Below the pieces are notes generated by a model. It saw nothing but the letters and a program-made list of their open reading frames with translations, was not told the origin of the DNA and made no database searches. From NCBI RefSeq assembly GCF_001513975.1, contig NZ_KQ947990.1, positions 484,336 to 548,335 of the forward strand: a DNA stretch of 64,000 nt, written 5' to 3'. The stretch comes from Streptomyces curacoi (GTDB lineage: Bacteria > Actinomycetota > Actinomycetes > Streptomycetales > Streptomycetaceae). Shown here one piece after another: positions 33,845 through 42,890 of the stretch. Position 1 is the first letter of the stretch; the number at the start of each line of letters is the position of its first letter. The translations under genes were made by a program, and so were the position numbers.

Positions 33845-34366
33845 ATGGAAACGCCCCCGCCGCCCACTCCGCGCACCGAGCCCACCGACGCGGACGTCGA
33901 GGCCTTCAAGCAGCAGCTCGGGCGTCCGCCGCGCGGGCTGCGCGCGATCGCGCACCGGTGCCCCTGCGGGCAGCCGGACGTGGTCGAGACGGCCCCCCGC
34001 TTGCCGGACGGCACGCCCTTCCCGACGCTGTACTACCTGACCTGCCCGAAGGCGTCGTCGGCGATCGGCACGCTGGAGGCGAACGGCGTGATGAAGGAGA
34101 TGACGGCGCGGCTGGAGGCCGATCCGGAGCTGGCCGCCGCCTACCGCGCCGCGCACGAGGACTACATCCGGCGCCGCGACGAGATCGAGGAGCTGACGGG
34201 CTTCCCGAGCGCGGGCGGGATGCCGGACCGGGTGAAGTGCCTGCATGTGCTGGTCGCGCACTCTCTGGCTGCCGGGCCGGGGGTGAATCCGCTGGGGGAC
34301 GAGGCCCTCGCGATGCTGCCGCCGTGGTGGAGCAAGGGGCCGTGCGTGGTTCCCGCCGCGGAGTGA
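33845..34366 (+). CDS. DUF501 protein
   Basis: 173 residues with the DUF501 signature: VEAFKQQLGRPPRGLRAIAHRCPCG near the start, FPTLYYLTCPKASSAIGTLE, and VKCLHVLVAHSLAAGPGVNP toward the end. The conserved cysteines and histidines (HRCPCG, CP, CLH, H) suggest metal binding. No activity is known. The position between divIC and ppx is conserved and suggests a shared transcript. Confidence 0.9.
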   Translation: METPPPPTPRTEPTDADVEAFKQQLGRPPRGLRAIAHRCPCGQPDVVETAPRLPDGTPFPTLYYLTCPKASSAIGTLEANGVMKEMTARLEADPELAAAYRAAHEDYIRRRDEIEELTGFPSAGGMPDRVKCLHVLVAHSLAAGPGVNPLGDEALAMLPPWWSKGPCVVPAAE

Positions 34367-34424
34367 ACGCCCCCCTCGAAACTCCTGTCCAGCTGAAATG
34401 TCCCGTACCTCGGAAGGGCACCCC

Positions 34425-35375
34425 ATGACCCGCGTCGCCGCCATCGACTGCGGTACCAACTCCATCCGGCTCCTGGTCGCCGACGTGCACCCGGAGAGCG
34501 GTGAACTGACCGACCTGGACCGCCGTATGACCATCGTGCGCCTCGGCCAGGGCGTCGACCGCACCGGCCGGCTCGCGCCCGAGGCGCTGGAGCGTACCTT
34601 CGCCGCCTGCCGGGAGTACGCGGCGGTCATCAAGGAGCACGGCGTCGAGCGACTGCGCTTCGTCGCCACCTCCGCCTCGCGGGACGCCGAGAACCGGGAC
34701 GAGTTCGTCCGCGGGGTCATGGACATCCTGGGCGTCGAGCCGGAGGTCATCACCGGGGACCAGGAGGCCGAGTTCTCCTTCACGGGGGCGACCAGGGAGC
34801 TGGCGGAGCACGATCATCTGCCGGGGCCCTACCTGGTGGTGGACATCGGCGGTGGGTCGACCGAGTTCGTCGTCGGCGAGGAGCACGTGCGCGCGGCGCG
34901 CTCCGTGGACGTCGGCTGTGTGCGGATGACCGAGCGTCATCTCGTCCGCGACGGCGTCGTCTGCGACCCGCCCTCCGGGGAGCAGATCGCGGCCATGCGG
35001 GCCGACATCGAGGCGGCGCTCGACCTCGCCGAGGAGACGGTGCCGCTGCGCGAGGCGCGCACGCTGGTGGGGCTCGCCGGTTCGGTCACCACGGTGTCGG
35101 CGATCGCGCAGGACCTGCCCGAGTACGACTCGACCCGCATCCACCACTCCCGGATCGACCGCGACCGGGTCCGCGAGATCTGCGACTGGCTGCTGCACTC
35201 CACCCACGCCGAGCGCGCGGCCGTACCGTCCATGCACCCGGGGCGGGTTGACGTCATCGCGGCGGGGGCGCTGGTGCTGCTCGCGATCATGGAGCGGATC
35301 GGTGCCGAGGAGGTCGTCGTCAGCGAGCACGACATCCTCGACGGCATCGCCTTCAAGGTGGCTGAGGACGCGTAG
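34425..35375 (+). CDS. ppx: Exopolyphosphatase, Ppx/GppA family
   Basis: 316 residues, the length of short actinobacterial Ppx proteins. The ASKHA ATPase-fold landmarks are AAIDCGTNSIRLLV (phosphate 1), EAEFSFTGATRE, VVDIGGGSTEFVVG (phosphate 2) and GLAGSVTTVSAI. The enzyme removes phosphate from polyphosphate or (p)ppGpp. ATG 34425 with GGAAGGG is chosen over an upstream ATG at 34398. It ends the eno-divIC-DUF501-ppx run and is followed by a hairpin terminator. Confidence 0.92.
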   Translation: MTRVAAIDCGTNSIRLLVADVHPESGELTDLDRRMTIVRLGQGVDRTGRLAPEALERTFAACREYAAVIKEHGVERLRFVATSASRDAENRDEFVRGVMDILGVEPEVITGDQEAEFSFTGATRELAEHDHLPGPYLVVDIGGGSTEFVVGEEHVRAARSVDVGCVRMTERHLVRDGVVCDPPSGEQIAAMRADIEAALDLAEETVPLREARTLVGLAGSVTTVSAIAQDLPEYDSTRIHHSRIDRDRVREICDWLLHSTHAERAAVPSMHPGRVDVIAAGALVLLAIMERIGAEEVVVSEHDILDGIAFKVAEDA

Positions 35376-35397
35376 GGCGCGGCGTAGCACATGGAAG

Positions 35398-35429
35398 GGC
35401 CCCGGTCCCTCGTGAGAGGAACCGGGGCC
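35398..35429. terminator. Terminator between convergent ppx and His-rich gene
   Basis: GGCCCCGGTCCCTC pairs with GAGGAACCGGGGCC, 13 of 14 bp, around a 4-nt loop. It is suited to both convergent transcripts. Confidence 0.85.
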
Positions 35430-35459
35430 GTTGTCTGAGCCCATGTGCTGGGCTGTCGG

Positions 35460-35690
35460 TCAGTTGCAGAGGAGGACGATGAGGCCGCCGCAATGTCCGC
35501 CGTCGCCGCCATCACCGTGGTGGTGGTGATGGTGGTGGTGGTGATGGCCGTGGTGGTGACCGTGGTGGCTGTGGTGGTCCGCGGCGGAGGCGGCCGACGC
35601 TGATCCCGCGGTCAGGGCAATGCCCAGGGCAGCGCCGACGGTGACTATTCGCATGCTGGCCCGCTTGAGGGCCTTCCGTGAGGTGATCAT
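35460..35690 (-). CDS. Small secreted histidine-rich peptide
   Basis: 76 residues. A signal peptide (hydrophobic IVTVGAALGIALTAG, ending ASA near residue 33; an internal ATG at 35654 is an alternative start) precedes a mature part that is almost pure His and Gly, with a run of ten histidines and 18 in all, then GHCGGLIVLLCN. The density of histidines suggests binding of Ni, Zn, Cu or Co outside the cell. No family was recognised and the gene stands alone. The His codons produce a CAC/CAT-rich low-complexity DNA track. Confidence 0.65.
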   Translation of the reverse strand: MITSRKALKRASMRIVTVGAALGIALTAGSASAASAADHHSHHGHHHGHHHHHHHHHHGDGGDGGHCGGLIVLLCN

Positions 35691-36256
35691 GGCTGCACGC
35701 TATGCACGGTTTTCGCCGGGCGCGCGCTGAATGCGGCTGATGGGTGAACAGCCCCTCGCCGCACGGTCGGTGACGGGCCGTCGTCGGGCCCGGGGTGGTC
35801 CCGGTCTCGTTTACTACTGATCAGTAGCTTCGGCTGAGCAGGTGGGCTAGCGTATGAGCGCTTCCGAGGGGGCTTTTCGGGGCCGCGGTGACGCCTCGGA
35901 GACGTCCGCCGAAGAAAGTTCGTGAAGTTCTTCACAAGGAATTGGGCCCTGTCGAAGCGCGTATCGGTGCCGGTTGACCCTTCCGAGGGGTGAACAGGGC
36001 CTTGAACATGTTCAGACGGCCGGTGTAAGGGTGGTTCCACGGCCTCTCGCCGGAGGGTGTTCCGGCCCGCTCACAGAGGGTCCGTGGACCCAGAGAGGCA
36101 GCTCACGCGGCATTGACAACGGGGTGTGGCCCGCCGCGGTTCCCGATCGTGACCATGACCTGCGTCACGCGGGCCGGGGAGTGTAGCACAGGGGCTGCAA
36201 GAGCTTGTGAAGGGGCGCACGAGCGACCCCCCTGAGGCGGGTGGATACTCGATGGC
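35691..36256. other. 566-bp intergenic region upstream of ndh
   Basis: No convincing gene. The segment is unusually AT-rich in patches (TTTACTACTGATCAGTAGCTT near 35810) and carries a Rex-like operator at 35920-35937. The -10/-35 elements were not firmly placed. The small frames here lack coding bias. Confidence 0.6.
35920..35937 (+). promoter_or_regulatory. Putative Rex operator (ROP) upstream of ndh
   Basis: TCGTGAAGTTCTTCACAA fits the Rex consensus TTGTGAA-N4-TTCACAA, with one change in the outer left arm. Rex is the NADH-sensing repressor that in Streptomyces controls respiratory genes; the site precedes the NADH dehydrogenase gene by about 320 bp, implying a long leader. Confidence 0.65.
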
Positions 36257-37645
36257 ATGAGCACCACGGAGCGTCCCAGGATCCTCGTAGTAGGCGGTGG
36301 GTACGTAGGCCTGTACGCAGCTCGGCGCATCCTCAAGAAGATGCGCTACGGCGAGGCGACTGTCACGGTCGTCGACCCCCGGTCGTACATGACCTACCAG
36401 CCCTTCCTCCCCGAAACCGCCGCCGGCAGCATCTCCCCGCGCCACGTCGTCGTCCCGCTGCGACGCGTGCTGCCCAAGGCGGAGGTCCTCACCGGCCGGG
36501 TCACCACCATCGACCAGGACCGCAAGGTCGCCACGATCGCCCCGCTGGTGGGCGAGGCGTACGAGCTGCCCTTCGACTACCTGGTCATCGCGATGGGCGC
36601 GGTCTCCCGCACCTTCCCGATCCCCGGCCTCGCCGAGCAGGGCATCGGCATGAAGGGCATCGAGGAGGCCATCGGCCTGCGCAACCACGTGCTGGAGCAG
36701 CTGGACAAGGCCGACTCCACGACCGACGAGGAGATCCGCCGCAAGGCGCTCACCTTCGTCTTCATCGGCGGTGGCTTCGCGGGCGCGGAGACCATCGGCG
36801 AGGTCGAGGACATGGCCCGCGACGCGGCGAAGTACTACAACAACGTGTCCCGTGAGGACATGCGGTTCATCCTCGTCGACGCCGCCGACAAGATCCTTCC
36901 CGAGGTCGGCCCCAAGCTGGGCCAGTACGGCAAGGAGCACCTGGAGGCCCGCGGGGTCGAGGTCTACCTCTCCACCTCCATGGACTCCTGCGTCGACGGC
37001 CACGTCGTGCTGAAGAACGGCCTTGAGGTCGACTCCAACACCATCGTCTGGACGGCCGGCGTCAAGCCGAACCCGGCCCTGGCCCGCTTCGGTCTGCCGC
37101 TCGGCCCCCGCGGTCACGTCGACTGCGAGCCGACGCTCCAGGTCAAGGGCACCGACTACATCTGGGCCGCGGGCGACAACGCCCAGGTCCCGGACCTCGT
37201 CGGCCGCAAGGCGGGCAACGAGAACGCCTGGTGCCCGCCGAACGCCCAGCACGCCCTGCGCCAGGCCAAGGTCCTCGGCGACAACGTGATCTCCGGTATG
37301 CGGGGCTTCCCGCAGAAGGACTACGAGCACGCCAACAAGGGCGCGGTCGCCGGCCTCGGCCTGCACAAGGGCGTGGCGATGATCGTCATGGGCAAGATGA
37401 AGATCAAGCTCAAGGGCCGGCTGGCGTGGTACATGCACCGCGGCTACCACGGCCTGGCGATGCCGACCTGGAACCGCAAGATCCGCGTCTTCGCCGACTG
37501 GACCCTCGGCATGTTCCTCAAGCGTGAGGTCGTGGCGCTCGGCGCGCTGGAGTCCCCGCGCGAGGAGTTCTACGAGGCGGCCAAGCCGGCGCCGGTCGCC
37601 GCCGCCTCCAAGACCGAGGACAAGCCCAAGGCCAAGGCCTCCTGA
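36257..37645 (+). CDS. ndh: Type II NADH:quinone dehydrogenase (NDH-2)
   Basis: 462 residues. The FAD-binding ILVVGGGYVGLYAARRI opens the protein; the NADH-binding TFVFIGGGFAGAETIGEVED is in the middle (about 168-187). AAGDNAQVPD and the quinone-site region CPPNAQHALRQAK are typical of NDH-2. A C-terminal amphipathic segment (TLGMFLKREVVALGAL) anchors it to the membrane. It oxidises NADH and reduces menaquinone without proton pumping. The ATG lies 2 nt after a TCG-rich leader with GATACTCGATGGC; the ribosome site is weak. Regulation by Rex is likely. Confidence 0.93.
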   Translation: MSTTERPRILVVGGGYVGLYAARRILKKMRYGEATVTVVDPRSYMTYQPFLPETAAGSISPRHVVVPLRRVLPKAEVLTGRVTTIDQDRKVATIAPLVGEAYELPFDYLVIAMGAVSRTFPIPGLAEQGIGMKGIEEAIGLRNHVLEQLDKADSTTDEEIRRKALTFVFIGGGFAGAETIGEVEDMARDAAKYYNNVSREDMRFILVDAADKILPEVGPKLGQYGKEHLEARGVEVYLSTSMDSCVDGHVVLKNGLEVDSNTIVWTAGVKPNPALARFGLPLGPRGHVDCEPTLQVKGTDYIWAAGDNAQVPDLVGRKAGNENAWCPPNAQHALRQAKVLGDNVISGMRGFPQKDYEHANKGAVAGLGLHKGVAMIVMGKMKIKLKGRLAWYMHRGYHGLAMPTWNRKIRVFADWTLGMFLKREVVALGALESPREEFYEAAKPAPVAAASKTEDKPKAKAS

Positions 37646-37687
37646 CCTCCGGTCAGCGGCTCTGCCCGGCCCTGGTCAGCGAATCAC

Positions 37688-37729
37688 CCGAAGGACCTCC
37701 TGCCATCCGTGGTGCGGGAGGTCCTTCGG
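37688..37729 (+). terminator. Terminator after ndh
   Basis: CCGAAGGACCTCC and GGAGGTCCTTCGG form a perfect 13-bp stem with a 16-nt loop, followed by CTTTCG. Confidence 0.85.
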
Positions 37730-37847
37730 CTTTCGTGCCGCCGTAGCAGTGTTTGCCCAGCTGTAACGCGCGTGGGGGACTGCGTCCGGCCCTCGCAGGT
37801 GCTTACGTGGTGTTGGACATTCCGGAATTCCTCTGGAGGTGTGCGCC

Positions 37848-39140
37848 ATGGCTGACGCCGCGCTGCGGCTGCAGGGCCTTCTCGAACAGTTGCTGGGAAC
37901 ACCCCTCCCGGTGCGCATCCGCGCCTGGGACGGTTCGCAGGCGGGGCCGCCGGGCGCGCCGACACTCGTCGTACGCAACCGCCGTGCCGTACGCCGACTG
38001 CTGTGGAAGCCGGGCGAACTGGGCCTGGCCCGGGCCTGGGTCGCGGGCGACCTGGACATCGAGGGGGATCTGTACACCGCCCTCGATCGGCTCTCGGGGC
38101 TGGTGTGGGAGCGCGGGGAGGACGCCCGCGGTCTCCTGGAGGCCCTGCGCGATCCCGAGGTGCGGGCCGCCGTCCGCGGGCTCGTCAGGCTCGGCGGGCT
38201 CCCGCTGCCGCCCGCGCCGCCTCCCGAGGAGGTGCGCCGGTACCGCGGCCATCTGCACACCAAGCGCACCGACAGACGCGCCATCAGCCACCACTACGAC
38301 GTCGGCAACGACTTCTACGAGATCGTCCTCGGGCCGTCCATGGTGTACTCCTGCGCCTACTGGCCGGGCCAAGACAGCACCCTGGAAGCCGCCCAGCACG
38401 ACAAACTCGACCTCATCTGCCGCAAACTCGACCTGAAGCCCGGCCAAAGGCTCCTCGACGTCGGCTGCGGCTGGGGTTCCATGGCCATGCACGCGGCCCG
38501 TGCGTACGGCGTGCGCGTCGCCGGCATCACCCTCTCCCAGGAGCAGGCGGCCTACGCCCGCAAGCGCGTCGCCGACGAGGGGCTCACCGACAAGGTGGAG
38601 ATCCGCGTACAGGACTACCGGGATGTCGACGACGGTCCGTTCGACGCGATCTCCTCCATCGGCATGGCCGAACACGTCGGCGCCGAGCGGTACCTGGAGT
38701 ACGCCGATGTGCTGCACCGGCTCCTGAAGCCCGGGGGGCGGCTGCTCAACCACCAGATCGGGCGGCGGCCGCAGCGGGACGAGTCCTCGTACCGGGTCGA
38801 CGAGTTCATCGACTCCTATGTCTTCCCCGACGGCGAGCTGCAGCCCATCGGCATCACCGTCAGCCAACTGGAGCGCGCCGGCTTCGAGGTGCGGGACGTG
38901 GAGTCGATCCGCGAGCACTACGGCCTGACCCTGCGCCGCTGGGTCGCCAACCTGGAGGCCGGCTGGGACCGGGCCGTCAAGCTCACCGGCCCCGGCCGCG
39001 CCCGCGTCTGGCTGCTGTACATGGCCGCCTGCGCGCTGGCCTTCGAGCGCAACCGCATCGGGGTCAACCAGGTGCTGGCCGTCAGAACACCCGAGTCCGG
39101 GGACTCCGGGATGCCGTTGCGCTCCCGCACCTGGGGCTGA
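37848..39140 (+). CDS. cfa: Cyclopropane-fatty-acyl-phospholipid synthase-type methyltransferase
   Basis: 430 residues. An N-terminal substrate/dimer region (about 1-140) precedes the Cfa core, which starts at AISHHYDVGNDFYEIVLGPSM. The SAM motif LLDVGCGWGSMAMHAA lies near 203, and GMAEHVGAERYLEY carries the motif for the bicarbonate site. It methylates unsaturated acyl chains of membrane phospholipids. ATG 37848 sits 8 nt after GGAGG; a GTG at 37839 is too close to the ribosome site. Confidence 0.92.
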   Translation: MADAALRLQGLLEQLLGTPLPVRIRAWDGSQAGPPGAPTLVVRNRRAVRRLLWKPGELGLARAWVAGDLDIEGDLYTALDRLSGLVWERGEDARGLLEALRDPEVRAAVRGLVRLGGLPLPPAPPPEEVRRYRGHLHTKRTDRRAISHHYDVGNDFYEIVLGPSMVYSCAYWPGQDSTLEAAQHDKLDLICRKLDLKPGQRLLDVGCGWGSMAMHAARAYGVRVAGITLSQEQAAYARKRVADEGLTDKVEIRVQDYRDVDDGPFDAISSIGMAEHVGAERYLEYADVLHRLLKPGGRLLNHQIGRRPQRDESSYRVDEFIDSYVFPDGELQPIGITVSQLERAGFEVRDVESIREHYGLTLRRWVANLEAGWDRAVKLTGPGRARVWLLYMAACALAFERNRIGVNQVLAVRTPESGDSGMPLRSRTWG

Positions 39141-39145
39141 AACGC

Positions 39146-39181
39146 CGAGGGCCCCGCTCCCTCCCGGGACCGGGGCCCTCG
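39146..39181. terminator. Bidirectional terminator between cfa and ABC permease
   Basis: CGAGGGCCCCG and CGGGGCCCTCG, a perfect 11-bp stem, lie between the convergent cfa and permease genes. Confidence 0.88.
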
Positions 39182-39192
39182 TGCTCGTACGG

Positions 39193-41727
39193 CTATTCCG
39201 CCTTGATCGCGTTCAGCATGTTCAGCCTCGCGGCGTTGCGGGCCGGCCACATCGCGGCCAGGACGCCCACCAGTCCGGCCAGCACCAGGAAGATTCCGAT
39301 CCGGTCCCAGGGCAGAACCAGCGCATAGCCCGGGATCTCGTCCGCGATGGTCTCGCCGATCGCCCAGCCGAGGAACGAGCCGAGACCGATGCCGACCACC
39401 GCGCCGAACACCGAGATGACCACGGCCTCCAGCCGGACCATCCGCTTCACCCGGCGCCGGTCGAGACCGATCGCACGCAGCATGCCGATCTCCTGCTGCC
39501 GCTCGAAGACCGACATCGCGAGGGTGTTGACGACACCCAGCACCGCGATGATCAGGGCCATCGCCAGCAGGCCGTACATGATGTTCAGCATGGTGTTGAT
39601 GACACCGCCGAACTCGTTGCGGATGTCCTGCCGGTCCATGACCGTGATCGCGGGGTTGTCGCCGAGCGCGTCGACGAGGACCTTCTCGTTCGCCGCTGAC
39701 TGGCCGCCGTCCACCTTCACGAAGATCTGCCGGATGTACGGCTGCACCTCGTGCGGGTTCACGACCTTCGTGTCGACGAGGACGGGGGAGAGGAACTCGC
39801 TGTCCTTGTAGACCGCGCCGACGGTCAGCGTGGCCTTCTTCTCGTCGCCGAAGGTGACGGGGAGCCTGTCGCCGGGCTGCCAGCCCCGGTTCTTGGCCGT
39901 CTTCTCGGCGACCGCGATCTGCCCCTTGGCGAGCGAAGCGATGTTGCCGCTGACGACGTCGACGTTCAGGACCTGCTCGATGTCGCCCGGCGTGACCGCC
40001 GAAGCGGACACGTAGTCCTCGTCACTGACCTGGAAGTAGGCGTCCTGCTGCGGCGAGACCGCCGAGACGCCCTTGGCCTTCTCCAGTGCCGTCAGCGCGG
40101 ACTGGTCGAGGTCCCCGCCGTTCGCCATCGAGACCATGTAGTCGGCCTTGATGTTGTCCGTGGTCATCTTGTCGATGGCCGTGCCGACCGTGGCACCGAG
40201 CACCGACAGGCCGGTCACCAGCGTCAGGCCGATCGCCAGCGCCGAGGCGGTGGCGCCGGTACGGCGCGGGTTGCGGACCGCGTTCTGGCCGGCCAGCTTG
40301 CCGGACACGCCGAAGGGGCCGACGAGCAGGGGACGGACGAGCGCGATCACGGGCCGGGACAGCAGCGGGATCAGGATGATCACTCCGACCAGCGCGAAGA
40401 ACGCGCCCGCCGCGATGTACATCCGGCCGCTGTCCCCGCCGGACGAGGCACCCAGCACGATCCCGGCCGAGCCGAGGGCGGTGATGGCCGCGCCGATGGA
40501 GTTGCGCACCACCAGCGACTTGGTGGTCGCCACCGCGTGCACGCTGCTCATGGCCGCCACCGGCGGGATCTTCGCGGCCCGGCGGCCGGGCAGCCAGGCG
40601 GCGAACATCGTGATCAGCACACCGACGCCGACCGAGGCGAGCACCGGCGTGGCCGACAGGATCAGCGGACCGTCCGGGATCTTCATGCCGAAGGCGGCCA
40701 TGCCGGACCGCAGACCGACCGCGAGGCCGATGCCGAGGACGAAGCCGATCGCCGAGGCGACCAGGCCCACCACCGCGGCCTCGGCGAGCACCGAGCGGGT
40801 GATCTGCTTGCGGGACGCGCCGACGGCCCGCATCAGCGCGATCTCCTTCGTGCGCTGGGCGACCAGCATCGTGAAGGTGTTGGAGATCAGGAAGATCCCG
40901 ACGAAGAGCGCGATGCCCGCGAAGCCGAGCAGGACCTGCTTGAGCGAGCTCATGCCCTCTTCGATCTGCTGGGCCTGCTCGTCCGCGAGCGCCTGGCCGG
41001 TCTTGGCCTCGGCGGTGTCCGGCAGCAGCGGCTTGACCGCGTCCAGGATCTTGGCGTCGTCCGCGCCCGGGGCGGCGGTGACGGTGGCGCTCTGGAAGTA
41101 GCCCGGCTTGAGGTACTGCTTCTGCGCGACCGCGGTGTCGAAGAGGACGAGGCTGCCGCCGGCGTTCACGGCGCCGTCCTCGGTGGTGAACACACCGCTG
41201 AGGGTGTACTCCTTCACCGGGCCGTTGGTCGCGACCCGCACCCGGTCGCCGACCTGGTACTCGCCCTTGGCGGCGGACTCCTTGTCCAGGGCGATCTGAT
41301 CGTCCTTCACCGGGCCCGAGCCGTCGGTGAACGTGTAGGCGGGGTCCTTGCCGTCCTTGCCGGGGGCGAAGTTGGAGCCCTTGTTGGACCAGCCGACGCC
41401 GATCAGCCTGCCGTCGGGGTCGGCGACCCCGGCGAAGCCCTCGACGCGGCCGTACGCGCCGGCGACGCCGGCCACGGCGGAGATCTTGTCGAGGGTCTTC
41501 CGGGAGAGGCCGGGCTCCTCCTCGGGGTTGTCCGAGTCGGCGTGCGAGGTGACGGCGACGGCGACGTCGTCGTAGCTCTTCGCCGACTGGTTGCGGAAGG
41601 CGCCTGAGAGGGTGTCGGCGAAGACCAGGGTGCCGGAGACGAACGCGACGCCGAGCATCACGGCGAGCACGGTCATCAACAGGCGGGCCTTGTGCGCGAG
41701 TACGTTGCGCAGGGCGGTGCGGAACAT
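39193..41727 (-). CDS. ABC transporter permease, FtsX/MacB-PCD family (second copy)
   Basis: 844 residues with the same two-FtsX layout as 3171-5753: an N-terminal anchor (MFRTALRNVLAHKARLLMTV), a MacB core domain, coupling segments RTKEIALMRAVGASRKQ and RQQEIGMLRAIGLDRRR, and a last membrane block ending with MWPARNAARLNMLNAI. ATG 41727 shares one base with the ATPase stop (TGATG). It is an exporter of unknown substrate. Its extracellular domains differ more from the first copy than the membrane parts do, so the two may carry different cargo. Confidence 0.92.
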   Translation of the reverse strand: MFRTALRNVLAHKARLLMTVLAVMLGVAFVSGTLVFADTLSGAFRNQSAKSYDDVAVAVTSHADSDNPEEEPGLSRKTLDKISAVAGVAGAYGRVEGFAGVADPDGRLIGVGWSNKGSNFAPGKDGKDPAYTFTDGSGPVKDDQIALDKESAAKGEYQVGDRVRVATNGPVKEYTLSGVFTTEDGAVNAGGSLVLFDTAVAQKQYLKPGYFQSATVTAAPGADDAKILDAVKPLLPDTAEAKTGQALADEQAQQIEEGMSSLKQVLLGFAGIALFVGIFLISNTFTMLVAQRTKEIALMRAVGASRKQITRSVLAEAAVVGLVASAIGFVLGIGLAVGLRSGMAAFGMKIPDGPLILSATPVLASVGVGVLITMFAAWLPGRRAAKIPPVAAMSSVHAVATTKSLVVRNSIGAAITALGSAGIVLGASSGGDSGRMYIAAGAFFALVGVIILIPLLSRPVIALVRPLLVGPFGVSGKLAGQNAVRNPRRTGATASALAIGLTLVTGLSVLGATVGTAIDKMTTDNIKADYMVSMANGGDLDQSALTALEKAKGVSAVSPQQDAYFQVSDEDYVSASAVTPGDIEQVLNVDVVSGNIASLAKGQIAVAEKTAKNRGWQPGDRLPVTFGDEKKATLTVGAVYKDSEFLSPVLVDTKVVNPHEVQPYIRQIFVKVDGGQSAANEKVLVDALGDNPAITVMDRQDIRNEFGGVINTMLNIMYGLLAMALIIAVLGVVNTLAMSVFERQQEIGMLRAIGLDRRRVKRMVRLEAVVISVFGAVVGIGLGSFLGWAIGETIADEIPGYALVLPWDRIGIFLVLAGLVGVLAAMWPARNAARLNMLNAIKAE

Positions 41728-42497
41728 CAGCTGGTGCGGCCCTTCGCGTCGAACTGCTTCATGAAGTCGAGGACGTTGTCCGCGGTGGGCTTGTACATCT
41801 CGTCGACGATCCGTCCGTCCGCGAGGAACACCACCCGGTCGGCGTACGCCGCCGCCACCGGGTCGTGGGTCACCATCACCACCGTCTGCCCCAACTCCCG
41901 TACGGAGTTGCGCAGGAAGCCGAGCACCTCGGCGCCGGAGCGCGAGTCGAGGTTTCCGGTCGGCTCGTCGCCGAAGATGATGTTGGGCCTGGAGGCCAGC
42001 GCGCGGGCCACGGCGACGCGCTGCTGCTGGCCGCCGGAGAGCTGGGAGGGGCGGTGGCTCAGCCGGTCGGCGAGGCCCACCATCCGGATCACCGAGTCCA
42101 GCCACTGCTTGTCCGCCCTGCGGCCCGCGATGTCCATCGGAAGGGTGATGTTCTCCAGGGCGGTCAGCGTCGGCAGCAGGTTGAACGCCTGGAAGATGAA
42201 GCCGATCTTGTCCCGGCGCAACTTGGTGAGCTGCTTGTCCTTCAGGGAGCCCAGCTCGGTGTCGCCGATGCGCACCGAACCGGAGGAGAAGGTGTCCAGG
42301 CCGGCGACGCAGTGCATCAGGGTGGACTTGCCGGAGCCGGAGGGGCCCATGATCGCGGTGAACTCGGCCTGCTGGAAGTCGACGGAGACCCGGTCGAGGG
42401 CGACCACCTGGGTCTCGCCCTGTCCGTAGATCTTCGACAGATCCGTGGCGCGCGCGGCCACGGCGGTGGCCCGGCCGGCGATGGATGCGGTGGTCAC
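41727..42497 (-). CDS. ABC transporter ATP-binding protein, MacB/LolD type (second copy)
   Basis: 256 residues with intact Walker A (GPSGSGKST), signature LSGGQQQR, Walker B IIFGDEPTGNLDS and VMVTHDP histidine. Long identical blocks are shared with the ATPase at 2386-3174, and both end in nearly the same tail (DARGRTS and DAKGRTS). The two modules therefore arose by duplication, probably long ago. The gene overlaps its permease by one base. It starts at ATG 42497, preceded by GGAGCGTTCTTCTCGTG. Confidence 0.93.
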   Translation of the reverse strand: MTTASIAGRATAVAARATDLSKIYGQGETQVVALDRVSVDFQQAEFTAIMGPSGSGKSTLMHCVAGLDTFSSGSVRIGDTELGSLKDKQLTKLRRDKIGFIFQAFNLLPTLTALENITLPMDIAGRRADKQWLDSVIRMVGLADRLSHRPSQLSGGQQQRVAVARALASRPNIIFGDEPTGNLDSRSGAEVLGFLRNSVRELGQTVVMVTHDPVAAAYADRVVFLADGRIVDEMYKPTADNVLDFMKQFDAKGRTS

Positions 42498-42890
42498 GAG
42501 AAGAACGCTCCTGAAGGACGACGGTGTGTTCGAGGGACGTCATCCATCGTCCTGGCCGGGGATCGCCGTGTAGTCAGTCGCTGTTCCGGTTCCGAAGGCA
42601 GACTGCGGACGGACCGGACCCGGCCGCGTCATACCTGAGGATGACGGCGAACCCTGAGAGGGGATCACGTTGGGAACAGGTGGAGCGTCCTTGTTTGGAC
42701 GGTGAAATTCCGTCATTCCGTATGCGCCGCCGGCCGTCCCACGGAAGGCTATTGGCAAGTGCGGATGGCGCGTTCCCCGGGCTGATGCACCCTCAGACGT
42801 CAATAAAATAAGACAACATCGGTCCGCCCGTCCGCTGTTCGGGGGATGTATCCCGATAGGCTCGGAACCTCGATGCGGAGCCCATGGCCT
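42498..42890. other. Intergenic region between ABC ATPase and bldA
   Basis: 393 bp without a convincing gene. It holds promoters in both directions. TAGGCT at 42857-42862, 28 bp before the tRNA, is a plausible -10 for bldA. A lower-GC patch (AATAAAATAAGAC) lies near 42801-42813. No -35 was assigned. Confidence 0.5.
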
